From Rutpela maculata (Eukaryota > Arthropoda > Insecta > Coleoptera > Cerambycidae): 64,000 nt of DNA. Position numbers and translations under genes: made by a program. The notes beneath the pieces were generated by a model that was not told the DNA's origin, did no database searches, and saw only the letters and a list, made by a program, of their open reading frames with translations. Each line of letters begins with the position of its first letter. Within the stretch, counting starts at the first letter, position 1. The DNA is taken from positions 20,534,234-20,598,233 of the forward strand of contig OW386293.2 in the NCBI GenBank assembly GCA_936432065.2, in the 5' to 3' direction. Shown piece after piece: positions 23,749-35,781 of the stretch.

Positions 23749-25176
23749 TATAGTCAAATCAAATTGGTCGACAAATCAAAATTTTGAGGTAAATACTTGA
23801 ATTTTTTATATAAGTTATTTTGAAGTATTTGAACACGATTAATGAAGAAGGGGTGAAAAAAATATAAAAGTGTTTTTTCAAAATTACTCAAAATGTGTAA
23901 AAGCTAATAAAAAAAGTTTCAAATAAAAATTGTAAACCATGAAATTTTACATAAAAATGATCTCTTGACTTTTTTTGGTGTTATTAAAATTAACAGAGTT
24001 AGGGTGGTTAGAAGTTAAGGGATGATATGTACAACTTTAAAAAATTATAGCGTGCTGAAAAGTTAACGACGTTAATTTTTTTTTTTTTATTTACTCAGAA
24101 AAATATAAACTCTCGTTTCAGAGAAATGATTTTTTTTTTAAATTGTTATTAAAAAAGTTATAACAATTTTAATTTTTTTATTTTCAATTAAAACCACTTT
24201 AAACGGTGAAACGATTTTTTTTATATACCACTCTGTTCATCATTTAATATATTGAACATTTGCGTTTGAAATTTTTTTTTTACCTATCATTTTCAGGCAG
24301 GTATGAATTTATTTACCTGTTTAAATTTTTTCTAAACCTACGACACTGCTCTTGTGATGTCACAAAAACTGAAAAGGAGTAAAGAATTCGTACGACAAAG
24401 ATAAAATTGTAGGAGCATTTATTCACCAAAACATTCACAACCGCTGCATGGAGATGTGTGACGCATGCGCGTCTTGTAGGCAAGGCAGTAGCTACGAAAC
24501 AATTTTATCTTTGTCGTACGCATTCTTTATTTCTTTTCAGTTACAGTGACGTCACAAGAGCAGTGTCGTAGGTTTGGAAAAAATTTAAACAGGTAAATAA
24601 ATTCATACCTGCCTGAAAATGATGGATAAAAAAAAATTCAAATGCAAATGTTCAATATATTAAATGATGAACAGAATGGCATAAAAAAAATCGTTTCACC
24701 GTTTAAAGTGGTTTTAATTGAAAATAAAAAAATTAAAATTGTTATAACTTTTTTATTAGGTAACAATTTTTAAAAAATCCATTTCTCTGAAACGAAAGTT
24801 TATATTCTTCTGAGTAAATAGAAAAAAAAATTAAATTCATTAACTTCTCAGCACGCTATGATTTTTTAAAGTTATACATATCATCTCTTAATTTATAGCC
24901 ACCCTAACTCTGTTAATTTTAATAATACCAAAAAAAGTCAAAATCATTTTTAAGTAAAATTTCATGCTTTACAATTTTTATTTGAAACTTTCTTTTACTA
25001 GCTTTTACACATTTTGAGTAATTTTGAAAAAACACTATAATATTTTCTTTCACCCCTTGTCGGGGATTGAAAAAAAAATTTCTTTCGTGTTCAAATACTG
25101 CAAAGTAACTTTTATCAAAAATTCAAGTATTTATCTCAAAATTTTGATTTGTCGTCCTATTTGATTGGACTATTAT
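23749..25176. mobile_element. 1.4-kb foldback element with ~670-bp arms
   Basis: The arms are 23749-24411 and 24499-25176, separated by 87 bp. They begin near TATAGTCAAATCAAATT, share ACAAATCAAAATTTTGAG, and meet at ACGACAAAGATAAAATTGT. Differences are mainly length changes in A/T runs and scattered substitutions (roughly 90% identity by eye). The centre contains GACGCATGCGCGTC, a short GC-rich palindrome. No protein is encoded. Confidence 0.85.
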
Positions 25177-25950
25177 ATGTGTAACGATAATTGTCTAATG
25201 TATATTACCGCTTGTATAATATTTGTACGTTGTCTAATTTTATACATATTTTTTTAAACTGCATTTTATTTATGTTTCTTATCTTATCCTCCTTTTTTCG
25301 AGTTGGATTATTTGCTTATAAAATAGCACCCTAAATAAATACATATTGATTCTTAACTTAATAATTCTTAACTTAATGATTAAGAATATATTTATTCCTT
25401 TTTATTTTATTTATCAAGTGCTGAAGTAAATTTTTACAAGTACTAATGATGTTTACCGAAGAAGTCAAATAACGTATTGCCACTTACCAATGATAAACTC
25501 TGTATGGAGGACACTTACCTGAAATAGAAATAAAAATATTAGTAGTGATAGTAGTAACGACAGCACTTAATTTTAAATTAGACATTTTTTGTTTACTTGG
25601 AGCTCAAATTTTTTTTTCTCTCTATATATGGCCTTACAAGCTCAGCATTTTGGCCACGAACATATTAAAAATCTAATATATAATATTTTAGATAAAATGT
25701 AATTGACAAATAATGCGATGTAGATAAAGTTATTATTATGACAGATTATTATAATATATGAAAAAAAAATTGTGACTACGCCTATACACAACTGAAACGT
25801 CATTCATGCTCAGTCACTCAGGATCGGTAATAGAGAATTAGACGAAGGGGACCCGCTTCTCGCCCAGGGGCCTTTCAAGGCATTTTTTTCATAAACATAC
25901 AAGATGGACCATGGTTCAGAGGGATTAATAAACAGTAGGAGAAAAACAAA
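25177..25950 (-). other. Unassigned; right part probably 3' UTR of the I-clade relic
   Basis: 25177-25750 shows nothing recognisable. 25750-25950 lies directly 3' of the minus-strand I-clade relic and is less AT-rich (GAAGGGGACCCGCTTCTCGCCC), which suits a retrotransposon 3' UTR. The end of the element was not located. Confidence 0.35.
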
Positions 25951-27069
25951 GGTTTTGTAGGAGGTTAACTAGATGTCTATATTGCAATTAATAAAAAAGG
26001 AGGAAAGATGTTTCATACAGTTAAGTTTAGAGAGGCTTAGTAGATATGGTAGCCATATAGGTGAAGAAAACCTATTTTGATTCAGATAGTTGATAAGGAT
26101 TGCCGTTAAAAGCAATTGAAAATTAAGTGGTGTATATGTCTCCAATTTCGCCGCAGAGGCAGAGTGGATCTTCTCGTATTCCGATTTTATGCAAGTGGAC
26201 GGGGAATCTGCCATGGTTAAGTTTAATCCTGCAAATAGTAGAGATAGTTTTTCTACTAAGGTGACAATTTTTAAACCATTGTGAAAACGGGATACTTGGA
26301 TGGAGAAGAGAAGACTGCATAGTAACGTTGATGTACCTTGCTATATTATCAGTTTTGTTATTTCCTGCTATATTTGAATGGGTTTTTACCTACAAAAAAT
26401 GAAATTTGATATTTTGAGTCGATGCCATAGCCAATTTTTCCATGATATTTATAAAAAAATGGTTAACAGTTAACTGCAGGAAAATTATTTAACTTTTTAA
26501 AAAATACTGAGGGCGGGATTTAGAATGAAGGAATATTCGAATTGAATGGAAGGAACATAGCTCCACTTAACATATCTGCATTTTTCGAGCCGTCAGTATA
26601 AATTTTGATAGAGTTAATTGGAAAGTTTGACAGAATCTCACAGAAAGTTTTATAAACAGATATATCATCATCTTCAGGGTAGGTTGATATATGAATATTT
26701 GGCTTAAAGAAGAGGGTATTATATTTCATTTCAAAAATACTTTTTTCTTTGGTGGAGTTTACAGCCAGAAGATCGAGATCGTGACAAAGCCCATATGCAT
26801 TGCATAGTGGTGGGGAGTTTTTTTCGAGCAATAGGGGTCGATAAGACTTTTAACAAAATATTATGAATTTTTCCCAAAATAAGCTCATTGCATTTATTTT
26901 TTAAGATATATTTTGACTCTAAATATTCTCTTCGGTATATCAAAGGTTGCTCCAATGCTTCCACTAAAACCGCTTGGATAGGGATACAGCTCAAATAGAA
27001 AACAATATATTCGTACGCATACAGTAAAAAAAACTTATTAGGCATTTTTTTATCGGAAAATTGTACCAA
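25950..27069 (-). pseudogene. I-clade non-LTR retrotransposon, 3' part of ORF2 (RNase H and C-terminal zinc region)
   Basis: Read on the minus strand, the pieces fall in the order seen in I-like elements. First comes a linker between RT and RNase H with PLIYRREYLESKYI (26731-27069). An RNase H start follows, IKIYTDGSK (26520-26831), then AGNNKTDNIA near 26350, matching the later RNase H motif. The C-terminal segment is HLSRKTISTICRIKLNHGRF...DPLCLCGEIGD (26123-26320), then the last ~80 codons (25969-26214). RNase H would remove the RNA strand during element copying. The pieces lie in different frames, so there are several frameshifts. The RT and everything 5' of it are missing. Confidence 0.82.
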
Positions 27070-28221
27070 TAAAATATATATTGAAATTTAAAAAGTACTG
27101 ATATTTTCTTTAATAAAAATAATATTTTCAGACTTCAACATTTTTAGACATATTTTTTAAATAAAGTTTTAATATTTCATCAAACTATGAATTCAAGCTT
27201 TATGGGCAATTTTAAACAACTTTTATTAGTAAAATTTTCCAGTAAAAAATGGCGTTCAAGTGTCCTTGAGAATACCCTTCGACGTCAAATACAAGGTCAC
27301 CAAGTTGTTCCCCCGATGGCCTCAACAATTTTTATAGAGGTCATTTTATTCGTATCTCGCTATCCGGATGAAACACCAACCTGAAAATTTCGAGATACAT
27401 TTGACCTTCTATCAGAATTCGGGGTCAAAAATAGGAGCTGCTATTTAAAAAACGAAAGTTGACTTTCAAATGATCTTGAAAATGATCTTCAAGGCCTAAT
27501 CCAATATCACCCGGTACTCTCAACAACTTTTATTGAGGCCATTTTCCTCATATCTCGCTATCTCGACGAATTATTCAGGAGTATCCATACTTTTGGGACA
27601 CTCTGTATATTTTATTAAATTATTATTAAATATAGATGCATCATTTATAATCAAAAAATGACTGACTATATATTCTTCTTTAATATTTCTTACAATATTT
27701 GATATTGTATCAAGCTCCGAACATAATAGTATAGTCTCTGATAATAGATAGATACATATGTAAAAAAATAATTTATGAATATTTCAAAAATTTATTAAAA
27801 AAATGAAAATGAGAACAGAAAAAAATCGATATTGATAAAGTTTGAAAACAACAGGTTTTAAGGGTTACTGAAAAGAATGCACGTCAACTTAAACAAAACA
27901 ATATGGCCAAGAGATAGATTCTTTTTTGTTTTACATTATAAGAAAAACTTATTGAAATCTGTCAAGAAATAAAGATGTTATATATTTGCTCCACATTTAA
28001 GCCGAACACTCCAGATTGCCCCCCTTAATGGTTTTTAAAGGATAGTTACTCAAGAAAAATATGTAATCAGTTTTGTTTTAATCACTAATTTGATTTAGTG
28101 TTTTTTTGTGACAAAGAACGCATTACATGAGACCATGTATTTCAATGTAAAACAAAGTTAATGTCAACTAAAAATAGAATTTTTTACCGCTAGTAGCACG
28201 GTGCTAGTAGGGAAGTTATGG
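27070..28221. other. Unassigned; contains a degenerate direct repeat
   Basis: Two related segments at about 27290-27375 and 27500-27560 share CAACAAyTTTTAT-GAGG-CATTTT-yTC-TATCTCGCTATC. A CTCTGTATAT-like motif follows near 27600. Such sequence is frequent in dispersed insect repeats. No gene was recognised. Confidence 0.35.
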
Positions 28222-29305
28222 CAAACCCAGCGGCCTTTCCCCCCACCACCTTTTGTGACATCATAGCTTTGGGTTGCGACTGTGAGGGTTGATATGGATG
28301 AATGTTAACTGATAAAGAAGAAAAAAACAGGGATAAATGGTAAGGATAACTGATAAAATATTGTAAAGTAAGTAAAATATCTATAAAGATACATTGCATG
28401 TATCCTTATTTTTTTATTCTAATTTATCCTCGTTTTATCAGTTAACATTTATCCTTATCATTTATCCCCATTTCTCTTAGTTTTGTCACAGGTTATATCT
28501 CGAGAGCACTGAATTTTATCGGTTAAACTACGGGTAGCTTTTTTTTTATAAAATTTTGCTTAGAAAATGTTCGAGACTTAATTTACCTCAAAAGCCCGAG
28601 ACCGAAGGTCGAGGGCTTTTTGCGTAAATTATTAAGTCGAAAACATTTGCTTAAAAGCAAAATTTTACAAAAAATATGGCTACCCGCAGTTTTGGTGATA
28701 AGATTTAAAGCTCGAGGGGTATATATCAAGATTATTTCCCAAATAAACAAATCACTTACCTAGTTTTTTCTTTGTTAATTTTAACTAATTATATCTTCCC
28801 AAAGCGATTCATTTTTTATTTGGAAAATATACTTCCTTATTAACTAATTGACAACGACGCGTTCTATGAACGACTTTTGTTCCGTAGCCATGGAAACGGA
28901 CGCGCTAGATGCTTATTTGACTTTTGTTACACGATCGTGGTTGTAAATCTGACAGTTTGTGACAGTTTGATATTAAAAATATTTTTGTAAAATTGCATAA
29001 ATACACCGTTGGTACATAGTGATTATAAACAAAAATAATGATTCTTGAATTTGTAATATGTTTTATTTTGTTTTTAGTCCAATTCAGAGTAAATTAAATT
29101 AATTATGTGCATTTAAAAGCTGGGGGTAATTTATTCACTAGTAATTTTTGAAAAAGCTAGCTTGCATTTATTCAGTGTAAAACTGTTGTCATTGGTTGAA
29201 ATTTAAAAATTTACGAAATGTCATTGGTCTATAATTTATGAGGGATATAATCAGCCCTCACAGTCGCAACCCAAAACACAAAAAGTGTGGGGGAATCGCT
29301 GCCAC
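28222..29305. mobile_element. ~1.1-kb segment bounded by ~65-bp inverted repeats
   Basis: The sequence at 28222-28292 (TTTGGGTTGCGACTGTGAGGG core) returns inverted at about 29242-29305 (CCCTCACAGTCGCAACCCAAA). The inside holds a 45-bp stem near 28290-28490 (TTAACTGATAAA against TTTATCAGTTAAC) and the perfect-looking foldback at 28493-28727. No open frame of note. This is probably a non-autonomous DNA transposon with other repeats inside. Confidence 0.6.
28493..28727. repeat. 235-bp palindromic MITE
   Basis: The arms of about 115 bp pair TTATATCTCGAGAGC...GGGTAGC with GCTACCC...GCTCGAGGGGTATATA. The apex is GC-rich: GCCCGAGACCGAAGGTCGAGGGC. It has the same design as the hairpins at 10598 and 11877: AT-rich arms and a GC-rich tip. 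No protein is encoded. Confidence 0.8.
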
Positions 29306-29349
29306 TCAATATTTCCAAATATAACTCAAATCGATCGAAACATAAAAAT

Positions 29350-30048
29350 AACCGCTGCCCAAGGAATCACTACTTCCACATCCAATTCTCTATCCAAGTC
29401 ACTCACAACGAAAAAACTTTGTATGTGGAAATAATTGTTTATGGAACTTTAATAATATAGTATTTGAAATCCTCTACTCCAAAAACCCATAAAACGATAC
29501 CCCACATCGGTAGTGGGGTGGGGGTTGTGATAGAGGGGTGGTAGTGGGGGTGCATGAAGTAAAAAAATGTTCTGAGGTTTCTGGTTCTTGTACATACACT
29601 AAATCAGAATTTTTTTTCATCCCCTTTAATAAGGGGGTGGGGGATTGGTAATGGGGGGGTGGTTAATGCCAAAAATTTTTTTGAGACCTTAGCTTTTCCT
29701 GTATATACTAAATACCAATTTTATGGACTCTTACCTGCTTGATTTACCCATTTACCCCAATTTTACCCCAATTTACCCCCCAACCCTTCGATGGAACAAG
29801 ATGAAAATATAATCTAGTTCTAGATCTCGTTAAAGTACATATGTGTACCAAATTTCAAGTCAATATCTCAAACGGTTCCAGAGTAAACGTGCGCACAAAA
29901 AAAAGTTACAGACAGACCGACAGACAGAAATTTTTTTTCGCTCAAACTTAAAATCTCGACGTTTCATGACATTTTAAACCTATTTGAACAATAATAATTT
30001 TTAAAATTTTTTTTGTCGTTACTATACTTCCACTGGATGTGGAAATAA
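29350..30048 (+). mobile_element. Family-H element, copy C (complete)
   Basis: The least disturbed copy, about 700 bp. It begins AACCGCTGCCCAAGGAATCA, has CTACTTCCACATCCA at +26, and a G-rich central block (TAGTGGGGTGGGGG). A complement of the GGTAAATTGGGGTAAA block and CCGACAGACAGA repeats follow. It ends TTCCACTGGATGTGGAAATAA. The 5' subterminal motif and the 3' hairpin arm are inverse complements (TTCCACATCCA). Sequences outside the two ends differ from those of other copies, which sets the edges. It has no coding capacity. Confidence 0.8.
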
Positions 30049-30457
30049 TTACAGACTCGCTTCACATTTAAAAATATATTTGTTTTTTTTAAATGAGGGA
30101 TGATCGCTTTGATGCAAATTTATTTTTCGATAGCCGAAATCTTGAAACATGGTTAATATGATAAAGAGATAATTAATGAATAATTTTGATTAGGTACATA
30201 GAAAGTTTTGAAAAAATCAGGCGTTTTGCAGTTACATAAATTTCTTTCTCTATTCTATAGAATGGCGGTTATAGTAGGTTCCGTATATAACAAAGCGATA
30301 TAAAAAAGCTCGTAAAAAGCGTAAAGAACACCGACCGCTCTTGATTAGTGTACCGATGGCGTTAGGTTGAGCAGTACACAGGACCGGACTTAAAACGTAC
30401 TTTCAGTTTCAAACAATGAATTAAAAGATTTGAATTCTCGTTCAATTGTAAAGTTGG

Positions 30458-30558
30458 CTACACAATTCTTAGGCGTGTAAAAAAAAATGCCAGCATCTTT
30501 GATCTTTACCCCACCGTCAAGGTCGCTGACATTCTTTACACGCTTAAGAATTGTGTAG
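30458..30558. repeat. 101-nt hairpin, precursor-like
   Basis: CTACACAATTCTTAGGCGTG pairs with CACGCTTAAGAATTGTGTAG at the other end, with one mismatch and a ~55-nt loop in which TGCCAGC and GCTGACA can extend the stem. The size is compatible with a microRNA-type precursor or with a very short MITE. Nothing in the sequence decides between them. Confidence 0.5.
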
Positions 30559-31354
30559 TGTACTATACTAGTAACAAATAGAGAGTAATTACATAAAATA
30601 AAATTAAATCCATGTTTTTATGCTCATCTTAACTAAAAAGTAAAACTGGTGTTGTTTCAAGGATATAATTATTTTAACACTCAATAATAATCTGACATCA
30701 GAACTGTAAAATAATATGTTTAAAAAATGTACATAAACTTCAACGATACCAGTTTTTCTTATTGCCCAGCAAGGACCAACGAGGAGGTATAAGCATATCT
30801 TTTGCGATGGTAACAGGATTTTTAATTAGGGAGTGAGAGGTTCAAAAAAGTAAATATAAAGACTAGCATTTTTCAGTTCAAAATAACTAATTATTCTACA
30901 AAATAACAACGAAATAAACTTTCTTATTAAAATAACATAATAAAGTTTCAAAGTAAAAACTGAATAGAAATAAATAAATAGCTAAACTCAACAACAGTAC
31001 AATACAAAAAAAACATTAAGTTAGTAAGAAAATTAATAGTATTTTCCTACAGTAAAGTAAATAAAATAAAAACATTTCTTAAAACGTTGCAAATAAAACA
31101 TGTTTTAAAGTTACCAGAAATAATAAAACTTCTCCAAAATAAAACTAATGAACCTTATCACAATCACTAACACTATCACAAAATACCACTCACTCACTAT
31201 CACTGCCACTGTCACTGTCATAAATGTACCCACGGAACGTTAAATATAAACAGTAAATTAAATAAAATATAGAAATCTTTTCCGTTATTCGAATTCTTCG
31301 CCATTGTCACTCTATCCCCTCCCACGTCGCACAGTGGCGAGAAATGCCAGTGTT

Positions 31355-33366
31355 CCACCCAAATTATTCTAGAGGTCGTAAATTTTAAGTTATTGAGACA
31401 TTTTTTTTTTAAATGTTCATCTTGAATTTACCTATCGATTCCTCTAGCCGGATTTTGAAATTTCGTTTTTCATTTTTTTAAATTTTTTATAAAAAATCAT
31501 ATTTTTACAAAAAATACTGTTTTTTCTATTAAATTGATTCTAACGGGCCGTAAATTTGAGTTTTCGTAACATTTTTTTTTTAATCTTAATCTTTTAATCA
31601 GCTATTGATCTGTCTAGATTAATTTTTGATTTAGTTGTTGACAACCGAGTTGACAACTGTCAAAATTACTGTCAAATATAAAAAAAATCGATTTTTAGAT
31701 AAATAATTCATACAATAACGGGTTGGTGTTCAGAAAAATATATATAGTGTTTTCAATGTACCTGGTTCCGAAGTTGACAGGAAAATATGTATTTCTAAAT
31801 TTGGCAGCTGCCATAATTATTATCAAATTTCCAAAGATAGATGGAAGAGCTTATTAATTTTAAAAATACCCTGTAAATGTATAGAAAAGTAGATATATAT
31901 TGTTTTTGATCTGATTGATTTAGTAATTGACAGAAAAATATGAGTTTTAAATTTGGCAGCTGTCATAATTGCTGACAATTTTCAAAATATAGAGATAACA
32001 GCTTATTAATTTTAAAAATGCACTATAAATGTATAGAAAAATAGATATATATTGTTTTTAAACTGCCAGATTTAGTAGTTGACAGGGAAATATGGTTTTT
32101 AATTTTGGCAGCTGCCATAATTGCTGTCAAATTTCAAAAAATAGAAGTTAAAGCTTATTAACTTCAAAAATACCCTGTGAATATATAGCAAAACGGATAC
32201 AAATTGTTCATAATGTACCTGGTTCCGAAGTTGACAGGAAAACATGAAATTTGGCACCTGTCATAATTGCTGTCTCATTTCAAAATATAGAGGTAAGAGC
32301 TTATAAATTTTAAAAACACCCTGTAAATGTATAGAAAAATAGATATATAATGTTTTTAAACTGCCAGATTTAGTAGTTGACAGGAAAATATGGTTTCTAA
32401 ATTTGGAAGCTGTCGTAATTGCTGTCTCATTTCGAAATATAGAGGGTAAGAGTGTATTAATTTTAAAAATACCCTATAAATGTATAGAAAAATAGATATA
32501 TATTATTTTTGATCTGTCTGATTTCGTTACTAATAGGAAAATATCATTTTTAAATTTGACAGCAATTATGGCAGCTGCCAAATTTAAAAACCATATTTCC
32601 CTGTCAACTACTAAATCTGGAAGTTTAAAAACAAATTTGAGAGCAATTAAGGCAGCTGCCAAATTTAAAAACCATATTTCCCTCTCAACTACTAAATCTG
32701 GAAGTTTAAAAACAATATATCTATTTTTCTATACATATATAGTGCATTTTTAAAATTAATAAGCTGTTACCTCTACATTTTGAAAATTGACAGCAACTAT
32801 GACAGCTGCCAAATTTAAAACTCGTATTTTTCTGTCAATTACTAAATCAAACAGATCAAAAACAATATATATCTATTTTTCTATACATTTACAGGGTATT
32901 TTTAAAATTAATAAGCTCTTCCATCTATCTTTGGAAATTTCACAACAATTATGGCAGCTGCCAAATTTAGCCATTGAAAACAGTATATATATTTTTCGGA
33001 ACACCAACCTGTTATTGTATGAATTATTTATCTAAAAATCGTATTTTTTTATATTTGACAGTAATTTTGACAGTTGTCAATAACTAAATCAAAAATTCAT
33101 CTAGACAGATCAATAGCTGATTAAAACACAAAGATTCGAAAAAAAATTGTTACGAAAACTCAAATTTACGGCCCCTTAGAATAAATTTAATAGAAAAAAC
33201 AGTATTTTTTTGTAAAAATATGATTTTTTATTAAAAATTTTAAAAAATGAAAAATGAAATTTCAAAATCCGGCTAGAGGGATCGATACGTAAATTCAAGA
33301 CGAACAATTGAAAAAAAAAAAGTCTCAATAACTTAAAATTTACGACATCTAGAGTAATTTTGGTGG
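31355..33366. mobile_element. 2-kb foldback containing a mirrored ~150-bp repeat array
   Basis: The outer arms start CCACCCAAATTATTCTAGA and share AAATTTTAAGTTATTGAGAC, then a T/A-rich stretch with TCCGGATTTTGAAATTTC-like sequence in both. Inside are nine copies of a ~150-bp unit around GGCAGCTGCCATAATTGCTG. Five run forward with cores near 31803, 31957, 32106, 32251 and 32403. Four are inverted with cores near 32570, 32652, 32799 and 32954. The symmetry point lies near 32550. Short frames in the array repeat the same peptide and are not genes. Confidence 0.85.
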
Positions 33367-34099
33367 TTATTTGTAAAGATTTGGCCCAGTTTTCTGTAAT
33401 CATCTTCATCTTTGATTATTTTGTGAATTGATTTTCTCCAGTCGTCTTCTCGTAAGTGGAAAATTTCACTGCGAATTAATTCGAGGGTACCAGACCAGCT
33501 CTATCGAATTAAAAATATAAAAATAAGAAGGTATAGTCTTAAAACAGAGTGGCCATATTGCCTCGTAAAAGCCCTATTTTGCCGACGGAAATGGCAAGGT
33601 CTCGCGTGATCTACTTCCACATTCCACAGTATCGAACGTTCTTTCACGGATTAATTAAAAACTGTCTCATTACCCTTCATTTTAATATTATCACGATCAT
33701 CTTTTTAACAATGATTTATTTTTGTAAACTTTAGTTTTACTGTTAAACAAGGTAAACTCGTCATTTCAACAAATAGATTTAATAAAACTTTCACTAAAAT
33801 TTTATGACATGACAGAGAAACATTTAGTCAACCCCTGATAGTCCACGTTGACTAGATAGCTTATTGCAACCAATCATAAATTCACGAGAGCAAATTACAA
33901 CCAATTATATTCAGTGGGATTGGCCTACATTCTTATTAGGAAATATGTGTGATCATTTTTTGAGATGATAATAAAAGAAGCCGAACACCTTTATGGCCTT
34001 GTTTGTAAATAAACTGAAATTGATATGCGGTCAGTATCCTTTACGGTTTTTTCCGAGCTTTTTTATATCGCTGAATTATACACTGTACCTACTATATTT

Positions 34100-34370
34100 G
34101 AAAATTCACGGTAAGGAAAGTGTACCGCAATGCATTGCTGAAGTATTTAAATACACCATACATTATTAAGCATTGCACTTCATCGCTGAGGTATGAAAAT
34201 GCACATAAATGCATTTGCGAAACATTGAAATTCACTAAAATGCATCCGAGAAGTATTGCAATGCTTCGAAATACAGCCCCTGTGCGTTGCAATGCACTAA
34301 AATGCACCCTTCACATTTCACAATCCATCGATGTGCATTGTCATAAGCAAGATGTTTCAATTATTTTGCC
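34100..34370. repeat. TGCA-rich degenerate short repeat, block 1
   Basis: The block is full of AATGCA/TGCATT words (AAATGCA, GCAATGCA, TGCACTAAAATGCA) spaced by about 8-20 bp. Frames at 34092-34307 and 34120-34380 run through it on both strands, as expected of a low-complexity repeat that avoids stop codons. A similar block lies at 36078-36250. Confidence 0.65.
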
Positions 34371-34927
34371 TCCATTTTAATAAATCCAAATATTTTACTT
34401 AAAGTGCCCGTTTTCTAATTCATGTGAAATTTGCGTGAGTTTTAAGTTGAATAATATCGTTAAACAATTTCATATAGAACCCGAAAATATCTATTAAATA
34501 AACGCCGAAATAATGTTGTAAGGTGTACGCTAAATTGTAGATGTATGTAATTAAATATTTTTACACCGATGGCACGGAGCGGGCATATGAGTTTAGAATT
34601 TGATCTTGTTTGTCTGTTATTTCACAATTTTAAAACAATTACATTCATTTTGATGCAGTATTCGGTAAATGTTAGACAATTATTTAAATTGGGATTGTAG
34701 GATACTAACCCTTTGTACTGAAACATTCTCGGAAACACCAAAGATGTATCGTCGATGTCAGTAGTTTTTAATCGAGTTTTTGATATTTAAAGTGATTCAC
34801 AATATTAGACATGAGGTTATATATTGTATACTTAGATTAGATTAAACTATATTTATTTGATTAGATTTTTGTAGCAAGCCAGGGTATCGGGTAAATAGTG
34901 ATTCTGCAATAACAGACAAAATATACA
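34371..34927. other. Unassigned stretch
   Basis: AT-rich, no gene or repeat recognised. Confidence 0.3.
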
Positions 34928-35376
34928 AAGGAGGAGGGAGGGTCTCTAAGGCCGGTTTTTGGCCTAATTTATTTCTTGAGGAAAAAACTCAAAAAACATT
35001 TTTTTAGTATCTACTAACAATATTTAATCGATTCCACCCCAAACGAAACTTTCCCCAGCCCTCCCTTTTTACCCCTTGTCGCCCCCTCCCCTCTCCTCCC
35101 ACCTCTTCCGAAACAACGAAAATACACGTACAAAATCAAAAATATTCTTATTCAGCCACAGTCATGTTAAAATGTTTCAATGACTTGCAAAAAAATCAAC
35201 TGAATGCTGATTATTTAATAGTTTAGGGGGGAATAAATAGGGAAGGTGAGTGCGGGAAAGTTTCGTTTGGGGTGGAATCGATTCAATATTGATAGTAGAT
35301 GATAATAAAAAAAAATAAGTGCTTTTTATTCAAAAATAAATTAGGCCGAAAATCGGCCTTAGAGACCCTGCTCCTT
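34928..35376. mobile_element. ~450-bp foldback element
   Basis: The arms are about 34928-35080 and 35228-35376. They pair AAAGGAG-AGGGTCTCTAAGG, then GGCCTAATTTATT, then CGATTCCACCCCAAACGAAA with their complements. The ~150-bp centre is C-rich on one side (CCCTCCCTTTTTACCCC). No protein is encoded. It looks like a non-autonomous DNA element. Confidence 0.75.
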
Positions 35377-35781
35377 TCTGGTTAAAGCTATAAAAGCTCT
35401 TTTTTGGCTTCACTTCTAGTCCTATAATGTCTTTTTGAGCGTCGCCTAATGCCTCCTGAACAGTTTTTTCTATGTTGATAAAATGAATTTCCTTTGCCTA
35501 CAAAATAAATAATTTAGTGAGAAATATATAGACACCATCTTTTTCAATTAAATTGAATTATTTTTTATTAGTAGTTTTCGAGATAGTTTTGAATGTCATG
35601 TCAAATAATAAAGTACTTTTCACCTAATTCTTATATTTTACGTATTCGTCAAAATTGTTATTAAAAATTTTAAAAAAAAGTATCCATATAATATTCAATA
35701 TAATCTACATTTACTTACATTTTAATTTTATTTAACAACTTATCAATTGTAAACAAAGTTTTTCACAATCCACACTATCAC

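Larger units (their letters stand above)
30271..34095. mobile_element. 3.8-kb segment with ~68-bp inverted termini, host of another foldback
   Basis: The sequence at 30271-30338 (ATAGTAGGTnCnGTnTATAA, then GCGATATAAAAAAGCTCG) returns inverted at 34027-34095, ending in the complement of ATAGTAGGT. Identity over the arms is about 80% by eye. Inside are a 101-nt hairpin (30458-30558) and the 2-kb foldback at 31355-33366. The rest is AT-rich without a gene. It looks like an old non-autonomous DNA transposon that received a second one. Confidence 0.55.

Noticed and set aside
31730..33035. CRISPR-like array
   Set aside because: Units are ~150 bp, partly inverted, without unique spacers between short repeats, and the DNA is clearly eukaryotic. 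It is a minisatellite inside a foldback.
34092..34380. Overlapping 71- and 86-codon frames on opposite strands
   Set aside because: They run through the TGCA-rich short repeat, whose words lack stop codons; no protein motif.
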